From NCBI GenBank assembly GCA_024405435.1, contig JAKSOU010000018.1, positions 1 through 46,765 on the forward strand: a stretch of 46,765 nt of DNA, read 5' to 3'. The notes beneath the pieces were generated by a model. The model had not been told where the DNA came from, did no database searches, and saw nothing but the letters and a program-made list of their open reading frames with translations. A program made the translations under genes and the position numbers. The DNA comes from Akkermansia sp. (GTDB lineage Bacteria > Verrucomicrobiota > Verrucomicrobiia > Verrucomicrobiales > Akkermansiaceae). Positions 26,682 through 33,755 of this stretch are shown in pieces (positions within the stretch are counted from its first letter, which is position 1; each line of letters starts with the position of its first letter).

Positions 26682-26730
26682 TGCGTTTACCTCCGTTGCG
26701 GTTTCCAACCATTAAGTTTTTCTTAAGAGT

Positions 26731-26961
26731 TCATCGCGGACGCCTGAAGCGGTGAGGCGTGCGTATGAGGAGATGCCCATGCTTCAACAGCTGCTTCTCG
26801 CGCCGACATCTGGCCCACTGGACGAATCTGTCCATGACCGCCATCCGATGAGGGAAGTAGGCGTTCTCCAGCCGGAGCTGTGAGCCGTTCTCCTCCAGCC
26901 ACCGCTCCGCCTCCACCATCACCGCCCTTTGCCAGGCCATCTTTTGCTCTATGGGTCTCAT
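26731..26961 (-). CDS. Small basic protein, unknown
   Basis: A 76-residue helical protein (MRPIEQKMAWQRAVMVEAERW) with a basic end HRFRRPR. GAGAAGAA lies just ahead of the ATG. It sits upstream of the excisionase-like gene; the 49-bp gap between them holds a CTTAAG..ACTTAA repeat that may be an operator. No family recognised. Confidence 0.55.
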   Translation of the reverse strand: MRPIEQKMAWQRAVMVEAERWLEENGSQLRLENAYFPHRMAVMDRFVQWARCRREKQLLKHGHLLIRTPHRFRRPR

Positions 26962-26967
26962 TTCTTC

Positions 26968-27144
26968 TCATCCTCTTTCATTTCCCGTCTCCTTCCCGTA
27001 CCTCAGTTCCGCCCAGGCGACGCATGGGAGCCTGCCGGTCTTCTGCGCGTACCGGATGCATTCGGCGCCGTTCCAGGCGCAGGAGAAGCAGTCCCGCCCC
27101 GTCGGAAGCCCCTTTATCTCCGGCGTTTCCTTTAGATCAGGCAT
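26968..27144 (-). CDS. Small Cys-containing protein, unknown
   Basis: A 58-residue protein (MPDLKETPEIKGLPTGRD) with a CxxC-x6-C cluster (CFSCAWNGAEC) and one later Cys, a likely zinc knuckle. The ATG at 27144 follows GGAGG by seven bases; 27150 is an alternative. It overlaps the stop of the previous gene. Confidence 0.6.
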   Translation of the reverse strand: MPDLKETPEIKGLPTGRDCFSCAWNGAECIRYAQKTGRLPCVAWAELRYGKETGNERG

Positions 27145-27565
27145 CGGCATCCCTCCCGAACAGTTCCAGCTGCCCACCGGTCCTTTCCTGAACGCGGTCG
27201 TTCGCACCCTCCTTCAGGCCGGACAGAAGGTACTCGATGACCTTGATGGTCCATCCGTCGCCGATGCAATTGACCGCTTCACGCCTGGACAGGCAGTCCG
27301 TGTACCCTTCCGGCAGGGTCTGGAGCCGTTCATATTCAACGGCATACAGCGCGCGCCACGATTCGGGGTCGGGCCGGACTTCCGGATGCTCGGCAAGCCA
27401 TTGCTTAGAATATTTCATTTTTATTTCTCCTTCGCACACTATGTCGATGAGCATCTTCGCGGCCCTTCCGGGCGTCGAATCGTTTCCGTATCGAGGTGGG
27501 ACAACCGAGATGTCGAACGATACGTTAGCCCTCACGCACACGGCCTTCCTTGCCACCGGCTCCAT
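27137..27565 (-). CDS. Mini-gene module fused to C-terminal part of C5 methyltransferase
   Basis: A 142-residue frame from ATG 27565 (GGAGG five bases upstream). The first 49 residues carry the VPPRYG...IVCEG module shared with two neighbouring genes. An internal ATG at 27418 with AAGGAG upstream begins the rest: MKYSKQWLAEHPEVRPDPESW, then EGYTDCLSRREAVNCIGDGWTIKVIEYLLSGL. That end matches motifs IX and X of C5 cytosine methyltransferases (the G-N/D-G-W-T..VI closing motif). The N-terminal half, lacking these motifs, is encoded at 28187-28819. The fused and the shorter product may both be made. Confidence 0.65.
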   Translation of the reverse strand: MEPVARKAVCVRANVSFDISVVPPRYGNDSTPGRAAKMLIDIVCEGEIKMKYSKQWLAEHPEVRPDPESWRALYAVEYERLQTLPEGYTDCLSRREAVNCIGDGWTIKVIEYLLSGLKEGANDRVQERTGGQLELFGRDADA

Positions 27566-27615
27566 CAGGTCCTCCCCCCGGGCTTCCGGATTCGGTGTTC
27601 CCACCGCCCATCCTT

Positions 27616-27831
27616 TCACAGACAATGATTTTCGGCCTCGTCCGCCGCTTTTTTCCAGCACATGAGACAAAAGTGGCATGGCGGTTCCCCATGAGCCCGG
27701 CAGAAATCCCCGCAGCTGTCCGGCGTTTCCGGGCAACGCCGACATCTAAGGCAGTAGTAGCTTTCGTCACCGACTACACGGATCCATTCCGCAAACTTCA
27801 TCAGCGTATGTCTTTTTACTGCCTCCATCAT
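27616..27831 (-). CDS. Cys-rich small protein (putative zinc binding)
   Basis: A 71-residue protein starting MMEAVKRHTLMKFAEWIRVVGDES, then at least eight Cys/His in CLRCRRC..C..C..H..CHFCLMC, a likely double zinc site. AAGGA lies six bases ahead of the ATG within a repeated element. The first 65 bases overlap the previous frame. It lies between the halves of the methyltransferase. Confidence 0.6.
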   Translation of the reverse strand: MMEAVKRHTLMKFAEWIRVVGDESYYCLRCRRCPETPDSCGDFCRAHGEPPCHFCLMCWKKAADEAENHCL

Positions 27832-28009
27832 CGCTTATCCTTTCGCAGACCAGATTCATCGGATTGAACATCGTGTCCCTGATGCAGGCGGGGCTTCCGT
27901 ACCTGGGCGGCATCTCGTTGATGATCCTCTCGTCATGCGTCCTGCAGCTCACGCCTTTTCCCTGCCGGACCGTCCACACGGCCATCTGCCACGCTTCCTC
28001 GTTCGTCAT
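27767..28009 (-). CDS. Mini-gene with PPxY...LVCER module (copy B)
   Basis: An 80-residue protein, MTNEEAWQMAVWTVRQGKG, then INEMPPRYG and, after a 15-residue variable stretch, NLVCERISDD. The same order of motifs occurs in the genes at 27933 and 27565. The codons for LVCER also supply the ribosome-binding site of the following gene. The last 65 bases run out of frame through that gene, so the real C-terminus may be of little importance. Confidence 0.55.
   Translation of the reverse strand: MTNEEAWQMAVWTVRQGKGVSCRTHDERIINEMPPRYGSPACIRDTMFNPMNLVCERISDDGGSKKTYADEVCGMDPCSR
27835..27853 (+). repeat. 19-bp repeat, copy 2 (codes LVCER and RBS)
   Basis: TTATCCTTTCGCAGACCAG, identical to 28013-28031. 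Diverged copies lie at 27611-27625 and 27421-27440. On the minus strand it provides AAAGGA just before a start codon. Confidence 0.85.
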
Positions 28010-28190
28010 CGATTATCCTTTCGCAGACCAGGTTATTTCCGCACCCAACAACGGAGGCCCTCCTGAATTTGGATTCCACCGCGAAGTGAGGGGGAATATC
28101 CAGGTCGGCGCCACCGGTCGGCGCCATGACGGCAGATACCTTTCCGGGGCGGAAGCTGACGACATACGCAGTGTAGTCTATTTCATTCAT
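27933..28190 (-). CDS. Mini-gene with PPxF...LVCER module (copy A)
   Basis: An 85-residue frame starting MNEIDYTAYVVSFRPGKVSAV; the ATG overlaps the methyltransferase stop as ATGA, with AAGGAAGG upstream. It has DIPPHF, a variable stretch and NNLVCERIIDDE. The last 77 bases run out of frame through the next gene. Function unknown; the shared module suggests duplication within the phage. Confidence 0.55.
   Translation of the reverse strand: MNEIDYTAYVVSFRPGKVSAVMAPTGGADLDIPPHFAVESKFRRASVVGCGNNLVCERIIDDERGSVADGRVDGPAGKRRELQDA
28013..28031 (+). repeat. 19-bp repeat, copy 1 (codes LVCER and RBS)
   Basis: Identical 19-mer to 27835-27853; on the minus strand it ends six or so bases before the ATG at 28009. 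Confidence 0.85.
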
Positions 28191-28819
28191 GCGTCGTCCT
28201 TCCTTTTCCGGACCCGGACCGCGATTCCGCTCTCCAGAATGTCCTGGAGCGTGTCCTCGCACTTCGGAGGCCGGGGGCCCAGAGGGATGTTCGTCCAGTA
28301 GAGCCGCTTGCGCATCTGGGCCGAGAAGTCGGCGGAGTCGATAAACACCGGCTCGCAGCCAATCATCCTGGAAAGCGTCTCCTTGTCCGCCGGCCTCATC
28401 GATGCCACGTTCTCCCACAGGTACCATCGTGGGCTGACGGCCTTGAAGACCTGGTGGCAGACAAGGAAAAGGCCGCTTCTCTTCGGGTCCTTCAGCCCGA
28501 TACGCTTCTCCGCCGGCATCGCGGAACTGAAGCTCTGGCAGGGGGAACCGCAGAGAAACAGGTCGATGCCTTCCGGTTCGTACCAGCTTCCCTTCTCCGA
28601 TGTCAGACGGACGCCGTTTCCTTCGGCATCGTGCTCCACGGCGATGGAGTTCACATCGCCCAGCTCGACGTGGTCCGGCCACCTGATGCGGGTAAGCTTC
28701 AGCGCGGCCTTCTTTATTTCCGAGCCGTAGTAATGGTTCACGGGAATGCCAAGATTCCGCAGGGCAACGGCCCCGCATGCGATCCCGTCGCACAGGCTCA
28801 GAACGTTAAGCGGTCTCAT
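28187..28819 (-). CDS. C5 cytosine DNA methyltransferase, N-terminal half (motifs I-VIII)
   Basis: A 210-residue protein with motif I SLCDGIACGAVAL (8-20), catalytic motif IV GSPCQSFSS with C94, motif VI ENV (136-138) and motif VIII QMRKRLYWTN (168-177). It would methylate cytosine at C5 in DNA using S-adenosylmethionine. It stops at VRVRKRKDDA before the target-recognition region and motifs IX-X, which appear in the gene ending at 27137. ATG overlaps the previous stop (ATGA). Probable role: self-modification against restriction, working as two subunits, or a broken enzyme. Confidence 0.85.
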   Translation of the reverse strand: MRPLNVLSLCDGIACGAVALRNLGIPVNHYYGSEIKKAALKLTRIRWPDHVELGDVNSIAVEHDAEGNGVRLTSEKGSWYEPEGIDLFLCGSPCQSFSSAMPAEKRIGLKDPKRSGLFLVCHQVFKAVSPRWYLWENVASMRPADKETLSRMIGCEPVFIDSADFSAQMRKRLYWTNIPLGPRPPKCEDTLQDILESGIAVRVRKRKDDA

Positions 28820-29154
28820 CGCGCCAACACCTCCCATCCCGACTGAAGGACGGCGACATAGGCGGCAAGCCGTCCCCACGCCCTGGACTCCCGCTCAGCC
28901 TCCCCGGAATCCGACGCCTCCAGGATGTCCTGCATCGCGTATGCCAGGGCATCCAGAATCTCCTCGCGCTCGTCCCTGGAGACATCGCGCCCGTTATGAG
29001 TGCACAGCGGGACGCCGTATGTCTTCCGCCCGATGGCGGCGCGGGATTCCAGCTCCCTCCACACCTTCGTCTCGACGATCCATGGAATCCTGGACACGAT
29101 TGCGTCCAGCACCACGACCGACTTCTCCGTAAGCTCCGGCCCGTTCTGGCTCAT
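28816..29154 (-). CDS. MazG-like nucleotide pyrophosphohydrolase family protein
   Basis: A 112-residue helical protein. The segment GRKTYGVPLCTHNGRDVSRDEREEILDALAYAMQD has the K-Y-G-x-P-L, N-G-R-D and E-x-x-D-A pattern of small phage MazG-like proteins, in which the acidic helix residues bind magnesium. It might hydrolyse nucleotides or alarmone-type nucleotides. Start and stop both overlap neighbours by ATGA. Confidence 0.55.
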   Translation of the reverse strand: MSQNGPELTEKSVVVLDAIVSRIPWIVETKVWRELESRAAIGRKTYGVPLCTHNGRDVSRDEREEILDALAYAMQDILEASDSGEAERESRAWGRLAAYVAVLQSGWEVLAR

Positions 29155-29585
29155 TTCACCCTCCTCGCCACGGCTTCCCTGATGCGTTCGTTCCTCAGAC
29201 AGCCGCATGACCTCGACATTCCCGATTTCAGATTCTTCCAGAGAAACACCTTCTCGTTCCCGCAGTCGCACCGGCACCTCCACCGGGAGTTCCCGCCGGA
29301 GTCCGCCTCCTCCTTCGACACGACCACCAGGCGCCCGTACCGCTCGCCCGTATGGTCCTCGCAGACGTTCCTGTTCAGGACCTTGCACCCGCAGGACCGC
29401 CTGTAGCCCTGGGCAAGCTCGTTCGTCCCGGCGACGACTTCGTTTCCGCAGTCGCAGCGGCACGTCCAGAAGCGGACGTCTCCGCGCCGTCCCTCGACGG
29501 CTCCGGCCCTGTTCTCGTGATGCATCGACACGACCTCGAGACGCCCGAACCTCTCGCCGACAAGCCACACCCGCATCCGGCTCAT
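29151..29585 (-). CDS. Protein of two CxCxCG...SCGC zinc modules
   Basis: A 144-residue protein with two tandem modules. Each reads G-E-R-F/Y-G-R-L-x-V-V, about 25 variable residues, C-R-C-D-C-G-N-E, 15 or so residues, then S-C-G-C. These modules are common in phage proteins near HNH or AP2 DNA-binding domains and probably bind zinc and DNA. No nuclease domain is attached here. ATG at 29585 overlaps the stop of the related upstream gene (ATGA). Confidence 0.75.
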   Translation of the reverse strand: MSRMRVWLVGERFGRLEVVSMHHENRAGAVEGRRGDVRFWTCRCDCGNEVVAGTNELAQGYRRSCGCKVLNRNVCEDHTGERYGRLVVVSKEEADSGGNSRWRCRCDCGNEKVFLWKNLKSGMSRSCGCLRNERIREAVARRVK

Positions 29586-30244
29586 GACACGCCCCCTTCC
29601 AGACGGAGCGCCTCCTGCCTGGCGAACTCCTCCCGGACGGCCTTGCGGTGGAGGCACCCGCATGACCGAGTGCTCCCGTTCACCAGGAACCTTCCGCGCA
29701 CCACCGTCTCGCGACCGCAGGCGCAGACACACCTCCAGAAGGACTCCCCGTTGAACGTTCCGTCGGGGCCGGGGGCCCTGCCGATGACCTTCAGGAGGGC
29801 GAAGGTGCGCCCGTCAAGCCGGAGCGTCCGGCGCTCCCTCACGATGTCTCCCCTGAGACATCCGCAGGAGTGCGTCCTGTCCTTCGTCAGCGACGCGGCG
29901 CACACGTTCAGCTCGGTGCCGCAGTCGCAGCGGCACCTCCACAGCGCTTTGGTCTTCGTCCAGTACGCCGGATGGACCTGCTCCAGCGCCACCAGACGCC
30001 CGAACCTCTGGCCTGCAAGATCCTGCGCCCTGCCCCCGGCATGCCTGCATCCGCAGGTCATGTGGTCGGAGATGTACTTGGTCCCCAGGACGGCGACCTT
30101 CCCGCACGCCTCGCACATGCACTTCCAGTACCGGACGTCTCCCCTGGAGTCTCCGCACCCCGGTTCGGACTCATGGTCCAGGCCGATGACCACCAGATGC
30201 CCGTGCCTGTGTCCCGGCTCAAGTGTTCTTCTTCTCGCGCACAT
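29582..30244 (-). CDS. Protein of three CxCxCG...CGC zinc modules
   Basis: A 220-residue protein with three modules like those of the next gene: GHRHGHLVVIG..CMCEACG..MTCGC, GQRFGRLVALE..CRCDCG..HSCGC, and GRTFALLKVIG..CVCACG..RSCGC. AGGAGG lies seven bases before the ATG. With the adjacent gene the phage has five modules in tandem, likely by duplication. DNA-binding role inferred from the family; no catalytic residues seen. Confidence 0.75.
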   Translation of the reverse strand: MCARRRTLEPGHRHGHLVVIGLDHESEPGCGDSRGDVRYWKCMCEACGKVAVLGTKYISDHMTCGCRHAGGRAQDLAGQRFGRLVALEQVHPAYWTKTKALWRCRCDCGTELNVCAASLTKDRTHSCGCLRGDIVRERRTLRLDGRTFALLKVIGRAPGPDGTFNGESFWRCVCACGRETVVRGRFLVNGSTRSCGCLHRKAVREEFARQEALRLEGGVS

Positions 30245-30265
30245 TCCCTTTCCTCCTAAAAGATG

Positions 30266-30287
30266 GACCGGCGTTCCGGCGCCGGTC
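30266..30287 (-). terminator. Hairpin between unknown gene and zinc-module genes
   Basis: Perfect 8-bp stem GACCGGCG/CGCCGGTC with a six-base loop, followed on the minus strand by CATCTTTTAGG. A weak terminator or attenuator just ahead of the 30244 start and its RBS. Confidence 0.55.
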
Positions 30288-30508
30288 TAGTTGGGGCTGT
30301 TCCCGGACGCGACTTCCAGGAAGGCCGTCTGCCGCTGGACGAACGCTTCGGCTTCCTCCCGGTCGAAGAAGCGGGCGATGGCGATGGGGAATCCTCCGTC
30401 CCCGTCCTTCGCCTCCGGGGCCTTCGCCGTGACAGATGCCAGGAAGTACTCCTTCCCGCCGCACTTCACGTCCTGGACGGCTCCGGTCAGGCGCAGCTTG
30501 ATTTTCAT
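30287..30508 (-). CDS. Small protein after thymidine kinase, unknown
   Basis: A 73-residue protein, MKIKLRLTGAVQDVKCGGKE, predicted as beta strands then a helix (DREEAEAFVQRQTAF). ATGA overlap with the kinase stop. Unrecognised. Confidence 0.65.
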   Translation of the reverse strand: MKIKLRLTGAVQDVKCGGKEYFLASVTAKAPEAKDGDGGFPIAIARFFDREEAEAFVQRQTAFLEVASGNSPN

Positions 30509-31038
30509 GGTTCCCCCCCCCAGCAGGTCCCGCAGCGCGGCTCGTAGGACTCCTCGCCGCCGATGAACGTCTGGGAGGCCACCGCCACCTTGCGCCTGGA
30601 GTACGTCGCCGGACCGCCGCAGACGGCGCATCTGGACCGGAGCTTCACGACCCGGTCCGCAACGGCCATCAGGTCTCCGATGCACCCGAAGGGGAGCCTG
30701 TTGGAATCCATGTCCAGGCAGGACACGAACACGTCCACGCCGCCGTCGGAAAGCTCCCGGCACACCTGGATGACGGCGGGGCCGAAGAACTGCGCCTCCT
30801 CGATGCAGACGCGCTTCAGCCCGGCGTCCCGCGACAGCGTAAGGATGTCCCCCGCCGTCTGGACGCAGGCGCATGGGACGTGGTGTCCGTCATGCGTGAC
30901 GAACTCCTCCGGGGCGTCCCGGGTGTCCGTCGAGGGCTTGAACGCGCCGCAGGTTCCGGGGACCGAAGTCTCCACGATCTGTCTCAGCGACTCGGACTTG
31001 CCAGCGAACATGGGGCCGCAGAATACCGTGATGCTCAT
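30505..31038 (-). CDS. tdk: Thymidine kinase (type II)
   Basis: A 177-residue enzyme that makes dTMP from thymidine and ATP. Walker A CGPMFAGKS at 7-15, the acidic CIEEAQFF motif, a lid near DSNRLPFG, and the zinc site CAVC..CGTC near the end. Start at 31038 follows GAGAGGTGG and overlaps the peptidase stop (ATGA). Supplies thymidylate for phage replication. Confidence 0.92.
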   Translation of the reverse strand: MSITVFCGPMFAGKSESLRQIVETSVPGTCGAFKPSTDTRDAPEEFVTHDGHHVPCACVQTAGDILTLSRDAGLKRVCIEEAQFFGPAVIQVCRELSDGGVDVFVSCLDMDSNRLPFGCIGDLMAVADRVVKLRSRCAVCGGPATYSRRKVAVASQTFIGGEESYEPRCGTCWGGEP

Positions 31039-31541
31039 TTTCCACCTCTCAGCACGACGTTCCAGTTGCTGACGTCGCATGGGTCCACCCTGTTACCGTC
31101 GATGTAGAGCGTCATATGGAGATGCGCCCCGGTCGAGCGCCCGGCGCCTGGCGTCCCGGGAACTCCGCCGGAATAGGCCAGGAGAGTTCCGGCCTTGCGC
31201 CACTGCGAGCGCTTGTTGACTACCGCATCGTCCACCTTCAGCAGATGGGCGAACCCGAAGCGCACCTCGTGCTCCTTCCCGTCCCGCACCAGGTATCCGC
31301 GCCACCTCATGGACAATCCGCCGCCGTGCTTCTCGTCGTTCCAGATGTCCATGCAGATGCCGGGGCACGGAGCGAAGATGGGCGTCCCCTCGGGGCATCC
31401 GATGTCGATGCCGCTATGGAACGTCCTGATTCCCGTCACCGGATGGACGCGCTCCCCGTAGGGGCTCGTTATCCGCCAGACCGTATCCACCGGCCACGTC
31501 AGCAGCATCGTGGCCCTTTCCCTTTCCTCCGTGTTCTCCAT
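31035..31541 (-). CDS. M23-type endopeptidase (endolysin candidate)
   Basis: A 168-residue zinc peptidase of the lysostaphin/M23 family. Metal and catalytic residues: H42 and D46 (FHSGIDIG), H99 (GFAHLL), and H140/H142 (GAHLHM). No signal peptide. It should cut peptidoglycan cross-bridges and, with the overlapping membrane protein upstream, forms a possible lysis pair. GAGG lies six bases before the ATG. It overlaps thymidine kinase by four bases. Confidence 0.85.
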   Translation of the reverse strand: MENTEERERATMLLTWPVDTVWRITSPYGERVHPVTGIRTFHSGIDIGCPEGTPIFAPCPGICMDIWNDEKHGGGLSMRWRGYLVRDGKEHEVRFGFAHLLKVDDAVVNKRSQWRKAGTLLAYSGGVPGTPGAGRSTGAHLHMTLYIDGNRVDPCDVSNWNVVLRGGK

Positions 31542-31659
31542 CTTCTTCCTCTCCCTGGCTGTCCTGCCCTATCTCGGCAGCCGCCGTCGCCGCTATGGCC
31601 ACCCAGATGACGGCAAGGACGGCGGAAATGATTTCCAATGTTCCGTCCAAGTGCGTCTC
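31414..31659 (-). CDS. Single-helix membrane protein (holin candidate)
   Basis: An 81-residue protein, METHLDGTLEIISAVLAVIWVAIAATAAAEIGQ, with one membrane helix at about 8-28, then an acidic, His/Gly-rich tail. It overlaps the peptidase gene by 128 bases in another frame. No Shine-Dalgarno before this ATG; an upstream ATG at 31689 lies inside the predicted -10 box, so the 31659 start is preferred. Position next to the M23 peptidase suggests a holin or a regulator of it. Confidence 0.5.
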   Translation of the reverse strand, partial: ETHLDGTLEIISAVLAVIWVAIAATAAAEIGQDSQGEEEDGEHGGKGKGHDAADVAGGYGLADNEPLRGARPSGDGNQDVP

Positions 31660-31686
31660 CATCTGTGATAATACGTCACGTTTTGC

Positions 31687-31714
31687 CATATAGTGACGCA
31701 TTTCGCGGCGTCAA
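31687..31714 (-). promoter_or_regulatory. Promoter candidate before lysis/kinase genes
   Basis: Minus strand TTGACG at 31714-31709, 16-bp spacer, TATATG at 31692-31687. The spacer holds TGCGTCAC and the region downstream has GTGA-CGTATTA-TCAC, an inverted repeat, so it may be regulated. Confidence 0.55.
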
Positions 31715-31721
31715 GGTCTTT

Positions 31722-31988
31722 TTATCTATCCTCCCATGACGCACCTTCTATCAGGCCTCCCTGCTCCGGCCTTCCGCAGAGGGCCATCTGCGCCATCAGG
31801 AGAGCCGCATATTCCTCCAGGCAGACAAGCCGCCTGGCCAGGATGCCGTCCGCCCTGCTTCCGCCTTCCTTCAGGAAGTTCTTCAGCTCCCTTCTCTTGG
31901 CGTCAACCCGGTCCAGCTCGTCCTCCGCCTCCCTGTAGCCGAACCGCTCCGCTCCCCTGGAGACACCGCACGTCGCACACGTTTCCAT
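31722..31988 (-). CDS. Small CxxC protein, unknown
   Basis: An 88-residue protein beginning METCATCGVSRGAERFG (CxxC at 4-7) followed by a long charged helix (AEDELDRVDAKRRELKNFL). TGATG overlap with the upstream fibre-like gene. Unrecognised; it may accompany the fibre genes. Confidence 0.6.
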   Translation of the reverse strand: METCATCGVSRGAERFGYREAEDELDRVDAKRRELKNFLKEGGSRADGILARRLVCLEEYAALLMAQMALCGRPEQGGLIEGASWEDR

Positions 31989-32515
31989 CACCTGCTCCTC
32001 CTCTGCTGCTCAAGCAGCGCTGCATGCCGTTCGTTCAGCTGGATCAGACGCGCCAGCTTCCCGCCCTGGGAGGCGACGGCCTCGACCACCGGCCCAAGAT
32101 CGATGTCCTGTCCGCCCTCGCCGTATTCCAGCTCCTCCTCCACGACGGGGGGCGACTCCCTGTAGGGGTGTCCTTCAGGCAGTCTGTCCTGGAGCCCCCA
32201 GCGCCACATGATGTAGCCCTGGAGGCGCTGGTATTCCTCCGGCGAAGGCTCCTCGCCCAGCAGGACAAGCTCGCCCACGAGGCGCTCCGTCTCGTCCCGG
32301 ACCTCGCCGTGCCCCGGATGGAACGCCCCGCCGCACTGGGCTGGAACGCCCGTGTCTGTTCCCTGGATGGAGACGCCTTCAGACTCCCATTCCATGCCCG
32401 AAACCTCGTCCCGGACGACGACGCCTTCCCCGGAAGCCCGTATCGTCACGACCGAAGCCCCCTCCGAAACACCCGCCTCGGACACGGTTCCGCCGATGTT
32501 TACCAGTATCGACAT
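31988..32515 (-). CDS. Fibre-associated protein with LamG-end motif
   Basis: A 175-residue protein. After a beta-rich first third it holds EEYQRLQGYIMWRWGLQDRL followed by PEGHPYRESPP. This is the closing motif seen in many concanavalin/LamG-type fibre domains (G-Y-x-x-W-x-W-G-L ... L-P-x-x-H-P-Y). The end is a helical segment. Here it is a separate gene rather than a domain of a long fibre. Confidence 0.6.
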   Translation of the reverse strand: MSILVNIGGTVSEAGVSEGASVVTIRASGEGVVVRDEVSGMEWESEGVSIQGTDTGVPAQCGGAFHPGHGEVRDETERLVGELVLLGEEPSPEEYQRLQGYIMWRWGLQDRLPEGHPYRESPPVVEEELEYGEGGQDIDLGPVVEAVASQGGKLARLIQLNERHAALLEQQRRSR

Positions 32516-32527
32516 CCGAACGCCTCC

Positions 32528-33754
32528 CTAGTTGTCGAACAGGCCGAAGCCGATGGAGGGGTCCCAGCCGACGATGGTTCCCTGGCCCACATAGACGTAG
32601 CGCCCGTAGTCGAACGTCTGGCCACGCGCCCAGACGTTGTATTTTCCAACCAGGATGATGTCGCTCCGGATGCAGCCGATGTTCGGGTCCGAAGTCGCGC
32701 CCGTTCCCGTTCTCCCCGCCACGTCGGCCTTGTCCGCCGCCGCGACGACGCACACGTTGCCGAACGCGCCGACGGAGCTGGAGGCGGTCTCCTGCGTGAA
32801 GTTCATGGACGGAACGACGAATCCGGACGCGCCGGGGCCTATCCAGGAACCGTCCACCAGGCTGTTGTACTGCGTGTCCGTCATCGTCCGCATCTCGGCC
32901 CGGCGATACATCACGCCACCTCCGTTGATGCTCGTATTCAGGCGGTACGGCAGATAGTTCTCCAGGTTCGTGTAGAACCCGCAGTTGGCCGCCGTCGCGG
33001 TTGAAAACGTCAGCTCGGCGCTTACCTGGTTTCCGTTGTTCAGGAACACGGCGCCATAGTTCGCCGCGGGCAGGTCTTCCTCGTAGCCCGGCCTTGGGCA
33101 CAGGTCGTCGTCCAGGATGTGTCCGAAATAGGCCCCCTTCGCGACGCCGCCGGACGTCGCGTAGCTGGTCCTGAGGAACACGCCCACCACGTCGTCCTTG
33201 AATGCGAAGTCATATTCGCACCATCCGCTGGACGTGCTCGCGATAAGCCCCTTGACGGCGGAATCGATGGCGCCCGTCGCGGACGTCGCCACGGCGAACG
33301 GGCCGAATATCGGCGTTCCCTTGTCCGGAACGAATCCCCTGACCTTGGCCTTCGACACGTCGAAGGAGCCCCCGCCGGGCGGAATCACGGAGCAGCACAG
33401 CCCGCCGAAGTAGTTGGAGTTTCCGATCGCGTTGCTCCTGCCGCGGATGGCGCCCTGGAACGTGCTCCCGCTGTAGGTGTACGACAGGCACAGCTTCGCG
33501 CCCGACACGACGTTGCGGAAGAAGATTCCGTGCGTCCACTTCAGGTTGGTTCCGTCCAGCTGGACCGGACCGGAGACGCCGGACATCGGGTCCTCGAAGT
33601 CCGGGTCGTCCTCCCAGATTCCGGTCGCGAGGACGCCCGTGCGGATGTCGCTCAGGATGTTGTACACGTCCGCCATCGTCCCGGACTGGTAGTGCCCGTC
33701 ACCCTTGACCCACCTGACCCTGAACGCCTTCCAGCCTCCTGCGGTGACAGCCAT
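32528..33754 (-). CDS. Putative tail fibre / receptor-binding protein
   Basis: A 408-residue protein rich in Gly, Ser, Tyr and beta-turn patterns with few charged helices, as expected for a trimeric fibre or receptor-binding head. It begins MAVTAGGWKAFRVRWVKGDG. It follows a small LamG-like gene and precedes another. No enzymatic motif recognised. The placement in the early/middle block far from the virion operon is unusual, so the fibre role is inferred from composition. Confidence 0.55.
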   Translation of the reverse strand: MAVTAGGWKAFRVRWVKGDGHYQSGTMADVYNILSDIRTGVLATGIWEDDPDFEDPMSGVSGPVQLDGTNLKWTHGIFFRNVVSGAKLCLSYTYSGSTFQGAIRGRSNAIGNSNYFGGLCCSVIPPGGGSFDVSKAKVRGFVPDKGTPIFGPFAVATSATGAIDSAVKGLIASTSSGWCEYDFAFKDDVVGVFLRTSYATSGGVAKGAYFGHILDDDLCPRPGYEEDLPAANYGAVFLNNGNQVSAELTFSTATAANCGFYTNLENYLPYRLNTSINGGGVMYRRAEMRTMTDTQYNSLVDGSWIGPGASGFVVPSMNFTQETASSSVGAFGNVCVVAAADKADVAGRTGTGATSDPNIGCIRSDIILVGKYNVWARGQTFDYGRYVYVGQGTIVGWDPSIGFGLFDN

Positions 33755-33755
33755 G

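Noticed and set aside
31737..31744. Another TGACGCAC regulatory motif
   Set aside because: It lies inside the coding end of the 31722 gene; several such matches are probably chance.
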